Of a stretch of DNA of 35,244 nucleotides, positions 25,190 through 34,065 are shown in pieces; within the stretch, counting starts at the first letter, position 1; each line of letters opens with the position of its first letter. The notes under the pieces were generated by a model. The model worked only from the letters and a program-made list of their open reading frames with translations, searched no databases and had not been told where the DNA came from. The stretch comes from Solimicrobium sp. (lineage in GTDB: Bacteria; Pseudomonadota; Gammaproteobacteria; Burkholderiales; Burkholderiaceae_D): positions 1-35,244 of the forward strand of contig JAJNBE010000021.1 of the NCBI GenBank assembly GCA_021155915.1, written 5' to 3'. The translations under genes were made by a program, and so were the position numbers.

Positions 25190-28100
25190 ATGAAACGAAT
25201 GTTATTCAATGCTACACAGCAAGAAGAATTGCGCGTGGCAATTGTGGATGGTCAGAAACTAATTGACATCGATATCGAAACTGCAGGGCGTGAACTACGT
25301 AAATCCAATATTTACAAAGGTGTAATAACTCGTATTGAGCCTTCCTTAGAAGCGTGTTTTGTCAATTACGGCGAAGATCGCCATGGCTTTTTGCCATTCA
25401 AAGAAGTCGCCCGAAGCAATTTCAAAGAAGGTTCTGATCCGCGAAATACTTCTATTAAGGAAGCGCTACGCGAAGGTCAGGAGATTATGATTCAGGTCGA
25501 AAAAGAAGAGCGCGGCAACAAGGGGGCGGCGCTCACCTCTTTTGTTTCTTTGGCCGGACGCTATTTAGTATTAATGCCCAACAATCCACGTGGCGGCGGT
25601 GTTTCACGCAGAGTTGAAGGCGAAGACCGGCAGGAATTGCGTGACGCAATGGATAAGTTAGATCTTCCCAACGGCATGTCGGTTATTGCGCGTACCGCCG
25701 GTATTGGTCGCAATGTAGAAGAATTACAATGGGATTTAAATTACCTGATGCAATTATGGCGCGCCATCGAAGGTGCCAGTAAAGCAGCTAATGGGGCTTT
25801 CTTAATTTATCAGGAATCCTCTTTGGTTATACGTGCTATACGTGATTATTTCCAACCCGATATTGGCGAAATATTAATTGACACCAATGATATCTATGAA
25901 CAAGCCCAGCAGTTCATGAGTCATGTTATGCCCGATATGGTGCACCGAGTTAAGCTGTATAGTGATGACGTCCCACTGTTTTCACGGTTTCAAATTGAAC
26001 ATCAGATAGAAACCGCTTATTCCCGTACTGTTCCATTACCATCCGGCGGCGCGATTGTTATTGATCATACTGAAGCCTTGGTGTCGGTAGACGTCAACTC
26101 TGCGCGCGCAACACGTGGTTCCGATATCGAAGCGACTGCTTTTAATACGAATTGTGAAGCCGCGGAAGAAGTCGCACGTCAATTACGGCTGCGTGATTTA
26201 GGCGGTTTGATCGTGATTGATTTTATTGACATGGAAAATGCCAAAAATCAACGTGAAGTCGAAACTCGTTTAAAAGACGCTTTACGCTACGATCGTGCAC
26301 GAGTTCAAATGGGAAAGATTTCTCGTTTCGGACTAATGGAATTATCGCGCCAGCGTCTGCGCCCCTCTCTCTCCGAAGGCAGTCACGTCACCTGCCCGCG
26401 TTGCAATGGCACCGGCCATATTCGCGATACCGAATCTTCCGCTTTACAAGTCTTGCGTATTATCCAGGAAGAAGCAATGAAGGAGAATTCGGCTGCGATT
26501 CATGTTCAGGTTCCCGTCGATGTAGCAGCCTTCCTGCTTAATGAAAAACGCGGCGAAATTTTGAAAATTGAAACACGTCATCGTGTAACGGCTATCTTAA
26601 TTCCGAACAAACATCTTGAAACGCCTCACTACAAGCTTGATCGTTTAAAATCCGATGATCCCCGTTTAGAAGAAATACATGCCAGCTATGCAATGGCTGA
26701 ACAAGCCGATACTGATATTGGCTATAGCAAGGGTAGTAAAGAAGATGCTAAGCCCCGTCAGGAAGCCGTCGTAAAAAGTATTACGCCAGATACCGCGCCC
26801 GCATCATCTGTAGAGCGAAAAATCGCCCTAGCTACTTTATCTTCAAAAACAAAGTCCGTTGGTTTTTTCACGCGCTTAATGAATTTGATATTCGGATCAC
26901 AAACCACCGACAAAACATTATCCTCACGCACCTCAGCGGTCGATCAGACAGAACTGAAATTGCGGGACGCCAACTCGCGCTCAGACCGAAATAACCGCAA
27001 TCGAAATAGCCGTAATCGAAATAGCCGTAATCGCCGGGAGGCTGATGAAGTTACTGCACCAGTAGCATTAACCCATGTTCACACTGATGTGCAAGCAACG
27101 CCTGGTGTTAGAAAAGCAGTTAAGTCAGCCGCTGCAGATGCCCCAATTGTTGATGCGGCACCACGTCCCGCTAAAACGCCCCGTCCGCCCAAGCCCCCAC
27201 GGGAGAGCCAGGAAGCACGGCGCGAGCGTCAGCAACGCGAGCGAGAGGAACGTGCTGCTAAAACGGCTGCTACCGATTTGCAATTACCATTGCAAGAACA
27301 GGCAACAACCACCCCTGCAGCCAATGTTTCCCTAGAATTGCCGGCAGCCGGCGAAGTTCTGGATAAGCTTAACTCAAGTTCCCAGGAAGACAGTCGTGAA
27401 CTAGATGACGATGAACCACGTCGTCGTCGTCGTCGCGGCGGTCGTAATCGGCATCGTCGTGATCGGGAGCCAGGAGACGCTATCCCAACAGAGCAAACAA
27501 GTAATGGAACAACAGATGATTTCATTCCGGTAGCTGATATTGCCCACGCAGAGCAGAATCAGGCCAACATTGCAGCAAGCTCTGCAAATGAGGAAGCAAC
27601 TTTTTCAAGCAATATTCTTGAACTCGCCGAACGTGTACCGGCATCAGAAATATCTTCCATAATGCCCCTGCAAGACCAATTTTCTCCGGTTAAAATAGAA
27701 AAGGCTGAAGTTCAACTACCAGCGGAAATTACAGCAGTCGCATTATCGATCGAACCGGTGGTTGACCATATTGCAGTTGCAGAAGATGTTTCTATTTTCG
27801 CTAATCCTGGCCAAGTAGATGTAATGATTAAGGTTGAAAATACAATTCAAACTGAGGGTATGTCCGAAAATAATGCGGAAACTGAGACTGGAATAAAAGC
27901 CGAGGTGGCCTCGGGTCCCAAAAGTTTTTCCAGCAGTGAAGCCGCATACGTGGATATGGCCTCTTCTACCATACCTCCTTTAACGAATAACGACCCGGTC
28001 GAAGTTAAAATAGAAGACTTACACGAGATGTTAAGAAAAGCGGGGTTAGAGTTAGCGGCAACAGATCCCACCAAACTTCAGCATGCACAAATGAATGTAA

Positions 28101-28195
28101 CACCAAGCGAAGTACGAAAGCCACGTGTACGTAAGTCATTGGCGGCCGTATCAAATGCGCCTTTGGAATTAGTTGAAACTAAACAAAGCGAGTAA
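25190..28195 (+). CDS. rne: Ribonuclease E
   Basis: The essential single-strand endoribonuclease for mRNA turnover and rRNA/tRNA processing, and scaffold of the degradosome. The catalytic half (1-500) has the opening [20 protein letters not shown], an S1 domain (about 35-125), the 5' sensor, DNase-I-like metal ligands Asp301 ([14 protein letters not shown]) and Asp344 ([10 protein letters not shown]), and the zinc link [10 protein letters not shown] (Cys402, Cys405). The C-terminal half is disordered with Arg-rich RNA-binding tracts (SRNRNSRNR near 605-615; a run of Arg with GGRNRHRR near 750) and acidic linkers. An amphipathic membrane anchor is not obvious. GGAG precedes the start; a strong terminator follows the gene. 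Confidence 0.96.
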   Translation: MKRMLFNATQQEELRVAIVDGQKLIDIDIETAGRELRKSNIYKGVITRIEPSLEACFVNYGEDRHGFLPFKEVARSNFKEGSDPRNTSIKEALREGQEIMIQVEKEERGNKGAALTSFVSLAGRYLVLMPNNPRGGGVSRRVEGEDRQELRDAMDKLDLPNGMSVIARTAGIGRNVEELQWDLNYLMQLWRAIEGASKAANGAFLIYQESSLVIRAIRDYFQPDIGEILIDTNDIYEQAQQFMSHVMPDMVHRVKLYSDDVPLFSRFQIEHQIETAYSRTVPLPSGGAIVIDHTEALVSVDVNSARATRGSDIEATAFNTNCEAAEEVARQLRLRDLGGLIVIDFIDMENAKNQREVETRLKDALRYDRARVQMGKISRFGLMELSRQRLRPSLSEGSHVTCPRCNGTGHIRDTESSALQVLRIIQEEAMKENSAAIHVQVPVDVAAFLLNEKRGEILKIETRHRVTAILIPNKHLETPHYKLDRLKSDDPRLEEIHASYAMAEQADTDIGYSKGSKEDAKPRQEAVVKSITPDTAPASSVERKIALATLSSKTKSVGFFTRLMNLIFGSQTTDKTLSSRTSAVDQTELKLRDANSRSDRNNRNRNSRNRNSRNRREADEVTAPVALTHVHTDVQATPGVRKAVKSAAADAPIVDAAPRPAKTPRPPKPPRESQEARRERQQREREERAAKTAATDLQLPLQEQATTTPAANVSLELPAAGEVLDKLNSSSQEDSRELDDDEPRRRRRRGGRNRHRRDREPGDAIPTEQTSNGTTDDFIPVADIAHAEQNQANIAASSANEEATFSSNILELAERVPASEISSIMPLQDQFSPVKIEKAEVQLPAEITAVALSIEPVVDHIAVAEDVSIFANPGQVDVMIKVENTIQTEGMSENNAETETGIKAEVASGPKSFSSSEAAYVDMASSTIPPLTNNDPVEVKIEDLHEMLRKAGLELAATDPTKLQHAQMNVTPSEVRKPRVRKSLAAVSNAPLELVETKQSE

Positions 28196-28203
28196 CTTCA
28201 TCC

Positions 28204-28248
28204 AGAGGGCTGTTCAGGATAATAATGATTCCAGCCCTCTAGTTTTTT
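28204..28248 (+). terminator. Rho-independent terminator of rne
   Basis: AGAGGGCTG (28204-28212) pairs perfectly with CAGCCCTCT (28232-28240), followed by AG and six T residues. Confidence 0.9.
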
Positions 28249-28523
28249 ATCAACTCCAGATTGACTGTGGATCGGTTATAAACATAGGTCGATGACTCTG
28301 GAGCAGCACAGCCAGTTAGGCAGCATACCATCTGCTTCCCCGATCAGAGAAAATACCGATATGGTTTGTCCCGGTTTTACTGCATTCTAAGCATCCATAC
28401 AAAATGCGCTAAGACATTTACATTCCCTCCCACCGGCTGCTTTTGCCATATGGGATTCCGTTATCCCAGTTAAACCCCATTTTTCATTAGATATTCCTAA
28501 ACCGTCGCAAACTTTGTGCTATT

Positions 28524-29933
28524 TTAACGATTCTCTTGGCACACTGGGGACGGCGATAGGATGCCCTGCTCTAATGGCTCTGAACACTCCTCCCGTTCCT
28601 CCAAGTTGTCCTCCAACAAATGCACAGGCAAATTTTTTGTCGGCTTCACACCTAGTTTTCTGACATGTTCTACTTGCCGGAGTAAATTTCCGCGACCAGT
28701 AGATAATTTTGATTTGGCGTCATCAAATGACTTTTGTGTTTGCCCCAATTTTTTTCCTATATCTTCTAAGTCGTCGACGAAACCCACAAATTTATCGTAC
28801 AACTTAGCACATTGCTGGGCAATCTCCTGCGCGTTTCGGTTTTGTTTTTCCTGGCGCCAAATATACGCGATGGTACGCAGGTTTGCTAACAGGGTGCTTG
28901 GGCTCACTAGCAGCACATTTTTTGCTAACGCATCATTGAACAAGCTTTGATCATGGCCGAAAGCCAGCATAAAAGCCGGTTCAACGGCGATAAATAGCAT
29001 TACAAAATCCGGTGTTTTCAAACCGGTCAACGTCTGATAATTTTTGTCTGATAACCCTTTGATATGCGCGCGCACAGACAATAAATGCTGCCTTAAATTA
29101 TCCGCTCGGTCTTCGTCCTTTGTGCTGCTTACAAAACGTTCATAGGCAACTAACGACATTTTGGCATCCACAATCATATGCCGTCCTTCGGGGAGATGAA
29201 TAACCACATCCGGCCTTTGTTGTCCGCCATTATCATCATCAAAACTGCTTTGCACCAAATACTCTTCACCACGCCGCAGGCCTGAAGATTCCAGTACCGT
29301 TTCCAGCACCATTTCGCCCCAAATTCCCTGCGTTTTATTATTACCTTTAAGTGCCTGAGTAAGGTTGATCGCGTCTTCGCTAATTTTTCCATTCAGTGCT
29401 GCTAGACGTTCTATCTCATTTTTAAGAGTTAAGCGTTCTTTGGACTCTTTGTCATACGTACTTGCCACTTGTGTTTGAAATTCTTTTATTTTTTCTTGCA
29501 AGGGCAATAAAAGCCCACCTAAATTTACCTGATTTTGCTCAGTAAATTTTTTTGATTTTTCTTCGAGAATTTGATTAGCCAACAATTGGAATTGATTTCC
29601 AAACTCGCTCCGTGTAGCCTCCAACAACGCAAGCTTTTCAGCTGTTTGCAAACGTTCCCCTTCAAGACGAGTATCCGATTCAACAATTTTCGCTTGTTGC
29701 GCAGCGAGTTGTTGCTGTTGAAGGTTCAGTTTTTGGTCCGCATCAGCAAGCCGTTGTTCAGATTGCTCAACCGCATTCTTTTGTGCAGTTAAGCGTTCTT
29801 TAAGAATGGCGACTTCAGTTTGGCACTGATGGCGTACTTCGGCGAGTTGGTTACGTGTTTTGAAGTGGGTAACAAGCCATGCTAACAATGCGCCAACTCC
29901 AGCACCAAGCAGTAAAAATAAAATAATTTCCAT
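28524..29933 (-). CDS. rmuC: DNA recombination protein RmuC
   Basis: RmuC limits recombination at inverted repeats and has a nuclease-like core. The protein starts with one membrane helix (MEIILFLLLGAGVGALLAWL), followed by a long coiled coil (about 30-150, rich in Gln, Glu, Leu and Ala), then the conserved core with NNKTQGIWGEMVLETVLESS, DVVIHLPEGRHMIVDAKMSL and the VSPSTLLANLRTIAYIWRQE segment. A TTG two codons upstream would extend the frame, but ATG 29933 has GGAAAG at a proper distance. It is alone on the minus strand between rne and the effector-like gene, where close relatives often have rne directly followed by moaA. Confidence 0.92.
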   Translation of the reverse strand: MEIILFLLLGAGVGALLAWLVTHFKTRNQLAEVRHQCQTEVAILKERLTAQKNAVEQSEQRLADADQKLNLQQQQLAAQQAKIVESDTRLEGERLQTAEKLALLEATRSEFGNQFQLLANQILEEKSKKFTEQNQVNLGGLLLPLQEKIKEFQTQVASTYDKESKERLTLKNEIERLAALNGKISEDAINLTQALKGNNKTQGIWGEMVLETVLESSGLRRGEEYLVQSSFDDDNGGQQRPDVVIHLPEGRHMIVDAKMSLVAYERFVSSTKDEDRADNLRQHLLSVRAHIKGLSDKNYQTLTGLKTPDFVMLFIAVEPAFMLAFGHDQSLFNDALAKNVLLVSPSTLLANLRTIAYIWRQEKQNRNAQEIAQQCAKLYDKFVGFVDDLEDIGKKLGQTQKSFDDAKSKLSTGRGNLLRQVEHVRKLGVKPTKNLPVHLLEDNLEEREECSEPLEQGILSPSPVCQENR

Positions 29934-29939
29934 TGACAA

Positions 29940-30397
29940 AAACTTTCCATAAACGAACTAAATAGAGCATAGTATCAGCTGAGCAATTGCATGAACTATT
30001 TGGTAACTAGTAAATGACAAAATTATTGCTTTTCAGATCTTCTTTATGCATTTGATTAAATAGCACGCGACGTCGCTACCACCTTCCTCCCCAAAATCAT
30101 ACGCACGGTTTCGCATATATCTTCAAGCACAGGGAGCGGGTACCTTCGCCGAATTTCTTAAAAATCCCTACAGCCAATATTTCCAGAAAAGAATTGGTTA
30201 TATATGCTTATTAATTACTTACTCGCTAACCTGTGGAAAACACTTATTGTGCAGCACCCTCAACTCATCTAACATAAAGCCATGATGATCAAAAAAATTT
30301 TTTGACAAAATGGTCCGCTCCAGCAACTTCAAAATTAGATGAATACTTTAGTTGAGAATGTGACGGAATTTTTAGTGAGTAATACAGGAGAAATTTT
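29940..30397. other. Gap before the 518-aa effector-like gene
   Basis: About 460 AT-rich bases, no gene. A TTGACA (30302-30307) could be a -35 for the downstream gene, but no good TATAAT follows at 17-18 bp. AGGAG precedes the ATG at 30398. Confidence 0.4.
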
Positions 30398-31954
30398 ATG
30401 GATTTTATAGGTAAAGCACCAGTGCAACAAAGTGCGCTTCGTGGGAGCGCCGAGCTAGCGCGTGAACGGAAATTAAACGTCTTAGAAAAATGGGAGTCTC
30501 CGGGGAAAAAATTTTTAGAAGCTATTGTTTATTGCCTATCTTTCGGAACTGTTCTGTTGTCAGAAAGAGATATTACACAAATGGAATCTGAGCTGAGCAA
30601 TGCAAAAACTGCCTTAGCTCATGCTTCTATGGGGCAAGTTTTTGTAGGCCTAAAAACGTATGTCGAAAAAAATCCTAAATTTACCGATTATCAGATAACT
30701 ACTGATACATCAAGGCCCCTTACAGTAACAATTCAAAACCTAAACGGAGGCATCTCAATTCAGATAGAGGACCCGCAATGGGCCGAAAACGACAATGTTC
30801 ACGCGCCCGTTCTCTTCAACCACCAGTTTACAAATATAACAGTTGACCATTTTCTAGAAGAACTTGCACTTCAATTGGACGATATTGAAAAGTTATATTT
30901 TAGTGATAAGGGTGTGAGGTCCCTACTCGCGCTTTTGCCTATAGATGCCATAGAAAGAACAGTCTGCAGCATCGTTAACGGGTTGTGTGACATGAAAAAT
31001 TCAGACAGAGAAATATCTGTGAATGAGGGTGAGGGAACAATTAAACAAATGGGAGAAAAAGGAGATGAGAAAAAATTGCACATCAGCTTTGGCGGTCATT
31101 TGATTGAGATCCCACATAAAAATCTTATAGAGTTAAGACAAGATTTGTATTTAGACATTTTTATGGCGATGAGTCGTGATGAAAAGGTAGTGCCAGAAAG
31201 TATTAAAAATTCATACCTAGCTTTAGATCAAACCTACAAGGCGCAGGATGAATTGAGAAAAACAGAGTTGCAAGATAATATTTCTAGCTTCCCTAAACCC
31301 GTAACTATTACAGGTAATAATGGAAAACCATTTACGGATACCGCTTCAGTACCGGTCAGTTTAACTGGATATCGGTATGAACAGACAAAAAATGGCAGCA
31401 GTTATGGCGGCATACCCGGCTGGAATTTTCTCCAGCATCAATTTGATAAACTCAAAGGATCACCATCCTATAGCGAAAAGAAGACAGTTGTAGACTGTAT
31501 CACTCTTGAGAACGGAGATTTTAAGTACGATTGGGGGAGTTATCCAGCAACAGGCGAGTCGAAATTGCGTGTCCACGTTTCTATAGAAAAAATGGAAGAT
31601 TACTTCAAAACCTGCCAATGGCTCATGAAAACAAAGCAGATAAGCACTATAAAGCTATATTTTAACGATCCCAGTGATCCCCACTTTTACCAAGAGGGCA
31701 AGTGCACAATTCTTTTTTATGTGGATAATTTTCATGATAGAGATGAATTGGACAGGGTTAGGAATATTATGGTGGATAATGGTTTTATTAAAAAAGAGGA
31801 CCAAACCGAGGTCTTAAGATCGAAGGACATCCAGGGAAATGCGGCGCTTAATGAGGTAGCTTTTCGATATAACGACCCTAATTGGAAAATCGACGAAGAA
31901 AGATTTGGAAAGATGTCGCGCAGATCGAGCAGCCTATCTCATGATTATATTTAA
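30398..31954 (+). CDS. Putative effector with phosphothreonine-lyase-like C-terminal domain
   Basis: 518 residues, no signal peptide, AT-rich (a sampled line, 31021-31080, is 37% GC against 48% for rne line 25561-25620), which suggests transfer or relaxed selection. The N-terminal 300 residues match nothing I know; residues 36-55 are hydrophobic. The C-terminal region (about 365-500) follows the order of OspF/SpvC/HopAI1 lyases: RVHVS with His393, IKLYF with Lys419, TILFYVDN with Tyr441, and VAFRYND with Arg490. As I recall SpvC, the corresponding residues are His106, Lys136, Tyr158 and Arg213, with spacings 30/22/55 against 26/22/49 here. Arg148 has no clear equivalent. HopA1-like proteins share this fold and are the main alternative. 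The function is inferred, not shown. Confidence 0.55.
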   Translation: MDFIGKAPVQQSALRGSAELARERKLNVLEKWESPGKKFLEAIVYCLSFGTVLLSERDITQMESELSNAKTALAHASMGQVFVGLKTYVEKNPKFTDYQITTDTSRPLTVTIQNLNGGISIQIEDPQWAENDNVHAPVLFNHQFTNITVDHFLEELALQLDDIEKLYFSDKGVRSLLALLPIDAIERTVCSIVNGLCDMKNSDREISVNEGEGTIKQMGEKGDEKKLHISFGGHLIEIPHKNLIELRQDLYLDIFMAMSRDEKVVPESIKNSYLALDQTYKAQDELRKTELQDNISSFPKPVTITGNNGKPFTDTASVPVSLTGYRYEQTKNGSSYGGIPGWNFLQHQFDKLKGSPSYSEKKTVVDCITLENGDFKYDWGSYPATGESKLRVHVSIEKMEDYFKTCQWLMKTKQISTIKLYFNDPSDPHFYQEGKCTILFYVDNFHDRDELDRVRNIMVDNGFIKKEDQTEVLRSKDIQGNAALNEVAFRYNDPNWKIDEERFGKMSRRSSSLSHDYI

Positions 31955-32289
31955 GTGCAAATAATATGTATTAGTTTGAGATGCATTAGCTCGAATTTAA
32001 TCTGACAGACACTTCGTAAAAACTTGTACTCGTCAGGTCAAGCTTGAGCTAATACTTTTTTTGGTTCCCCTGTTCCGCACAATGTGGTTATTAATGTGTT
32101 AGCCCAACCTACGGATTCTGCGCTTGCCGAGAATTATTGCGAGGTTAATTTGAGAGTAAGATTACTTCAACTGAAAAACTTTCTTAATTTTGACGCTGAT
32201 TCCATTCCTATTTCTTCTGCCTTAGGGCTTGGGAAAACAGAAGTTTTTCAATTAAGTGTTATCGTTCGTTGGCTATCTTATAATATGGC
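31955..32289. other. Gap before moaA
   Basis: 335 bp. An open frame from 32084 runs into moaA in another frame and resembles no protein. TATAAT at 32279-32284 stands 5 nt before the moaA ATG. No terminator of the upstream gene is visible. Confidence 0.4.
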
Positions 32290-33405
32290 ATGCCTAACCG
32301 AATTTTCTCCATTTTTCCTCAATCCTCTCCATCCGAGTTGGTCCAATCTCAGTTTGGTGATCAACAGGTTGCCAAAAGTGTTTTTCTCGATACCCTGCAA
32401 CGCCCCTTGGGTGATTTGCGTATTTCAGTCACAGACCGTTGCAATTTTCGATGCGTGTATTGCATGCCTCGTGAAGTTTTTGGTCCGAATTACCCCTATT
32501 TACCGCACCGTGCGTTCCTGACCTTTGAGGAAATCGCGCGTCTGGCCAAGTTACTTGTAGCACACGGTGTTACCAAAATTCGATTAACGGGAGGTGAGCC
32601 ACTACTACGGAAAAACTTGGAAAAATTGGTTGGAATGTTGCGTCAACTTAAAACACCGGTGGGAAGTCCAATAGATTTAACGCTGACCACTAACGGCGCA
32701 TTGTTAGCACAAAAAGCTCAACAACTGAAAGACGCCGGTTTAAACCGTGTCACGGTATCTCTAGATGCGTTAGACGATACTATTTTCAAACGCATGAATG
32801 ATGCCGATTTTTCAGTGGCACATGTGCTGAATGGCCTCGAAGTAGCGCACAAGGTTGGTCTTGGTCCGATCAAAGTAAACATGGTAGTAAAAGCGGGGGT
32901 CAATAGAGAACAAATTATTCCGATGGCGCGTCATTTTAAAAATTCGCCTTTTATTTTGCGCTTTATTGAATATATGGATGTAGGATCGACCAATGGCTGG
33001 ACAATGAATGAAGTTATTTCTTCGCAGGCAGTGATTGATCACATTAATCAGTCGGACCACACTATGCAACTGGTTCCAGTGGAAGCTAACTATAGTGGCG
33101 AAACAGCACAACGCTGGAAATATGTGGATGGCGGCGGTGAGATCGGTGTAATTTCCAGCGTTACCCACGCGTTTTGCCATGAATGTACGCGTCTGCGGCT
33201 CTCTACTGAGGGTCAACTTTTTACCTGTCTTTTCGCGAATCATGGGCATAATATGCGCGAGTTATTGCGAAGTAATACTGATGATGAGTCAATTTCAGCA
33301 GCGTTGGCACACATTTGGAAAATGCGTAGCGACCGTTATTCGGAACTGCGTGGGCAGCAGACCGGGCCAAAAAACAAGGTTGAAATGTCTTATATCGGCG
33401 GATAA
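32290..33405 (+). CDS. moaA: GTP 3',8-cyclase (molybdenum cofactor synthesis)
   Basis: Radical-SAM enzyme that rearranges GTP to 3',8-cyclo-7,8-dihydro-GTP, first step of Moco synthesis. The N-terminal cluster motif CNFRCVYC (Cys51, Cys55, Cys58) is followed by [28 protein letters not shown] and [10 protein letters not shown]. The C-terminal second cluster is [19 protein letters not shown], and the protein ends in the required Gly-Gly. The start is the only ATG before the core and has no ribosome binding site. A TATAAT ending 5 nt upstream suggests a leaderless message or a start elsewhere. The first gene of moaA-mobA-moeA; no moaC/D/E in the window. Confidence 0.95.
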   Translation: MPNRIFSIFPQSSPSELVQSQFGDQQVAKSVFLDTLQRPLGDLRISVTDRCNFRCVYCMPREVFGPNYPYLPHRAFLTFEEIARLAKLLVAHGVTKIRLTGGEPLLRKNLEKLVGMLRQLKTPVGSPIDLTLTTNGALLAQKAQQLKDAGLNRVTVSLDALDDTIFKRMNDADFSVAHVLNGLEVAHKVGLGPIKVNMVVKAGVNREQIIPMARHFKNSPFILRFIEYMDVGSTNGWTMNEVISSQAVIDHINQSDHTMQLVPVEANYSGETAQRWKYVDGGGEIGVISSVTHAFCHECTRLRLSTEGQLFTCLFANHGHNMRELLRSNTDDESISAALAHIWKMRSDRYSELRGQQTGPKNKVEMSYIGG

Positions 33406-33420
33406 GAAAATTGAGTACAT

Positions 33421-34065
33421 ATGCATACCAGTTCTCACGTTGATAACTCGAGCATCACCGGTTTAATTTTGGCTGGTGGCCAAGCTCATCGAATGCAAAA
33501 TCGCGATAAAGGCTTACAAAAATTAGATGGAAAAAGCTTGGTTGCTCATGTTATTAGCAGACTTGCCCCGCAAGTTGCAACCATTGTTATTAGCGCTAAT
33601 CGTCATCTTGAAATATATGAGCAATTCGGCTTTGGCGTTTATGTGGATACTAATTTTTTTTCTTTCTCTAAAACTGAACCCAACTATGTCGGCCCATTGG
33701 GAGGCTTAGAGATTGGGCTAATCCATTGTAAAACACCGTATTTACTCACTGTACCGTGCGACTCACCTTTTTTACCAACGAATTTAGCGAGCCGTTTGCT
33801 TGAATCGCTCCAACAAAAAAAAGCTGATATTGCAGTCGCATGTACTGGAGAACCGCCTATCACGCGCACACAACCCGTCTTCTGCTTAGTCAAATCCACA
33901 CTACTTGCGCCGCTTCAACAGTATTTGGCCAGCGGGGGTCGGAAAATGGATGGGTGGTACGGACAATTAACCATAGCCCAAGTGTATTTTCAGGATGAAA
34001 CCGAATTTAGGAATATTAATACGCTGGACGAATTACACGCCTGCTCAACTGTAGAAAAATCATGA
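33421..34065 (+). CDS. mobA: Molybdenum cofactor guanylyltransferase
   Basis: Transfers GMP from GTP to molybdopterin to make the bis-MGD cofactor of many respiratory enzymes such as nitrate or formate enzymes. The nucleotidyltransferase opening GLILAGGQAHRMQNRDKGLQ (14-33) shows the GTP-binding loop and the DKGL signature; GPLGGLEIGL and the metal-binding LTVPCDSPFLP follow, then TQPVFCLV and a C-terminal NINTLDEL. It begins 15 bp after moaA and its stop overlaps the moeA start (ATGA), so translation is probably coupled. Confidence 0.94.
   Translation: MHTSSHVDNSSITGLILAGGQAHRMQNRDKGLQKLDGKSLVAHVISRLAPQVATIVISANRHLEIYEQFGFGVYVDTNFFSFSKTEPNYVGPLGGLEIGLIHCKTPYLLTVPCDSPFLPTNLASRLLESLQQKKADIAVACTGEPPITRTQPVFCLVKSTLLAPLQQYLASGGRKMDGWYGQLTIAQVYFQDETEFRNINTLDELHACSTVEKS

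Noticed and set aside
32084..32521. 145-codon ORF overlapping moaA
   Set aside because: Most of its length is moaA in another frame, and the remainder has no recognisable feature.
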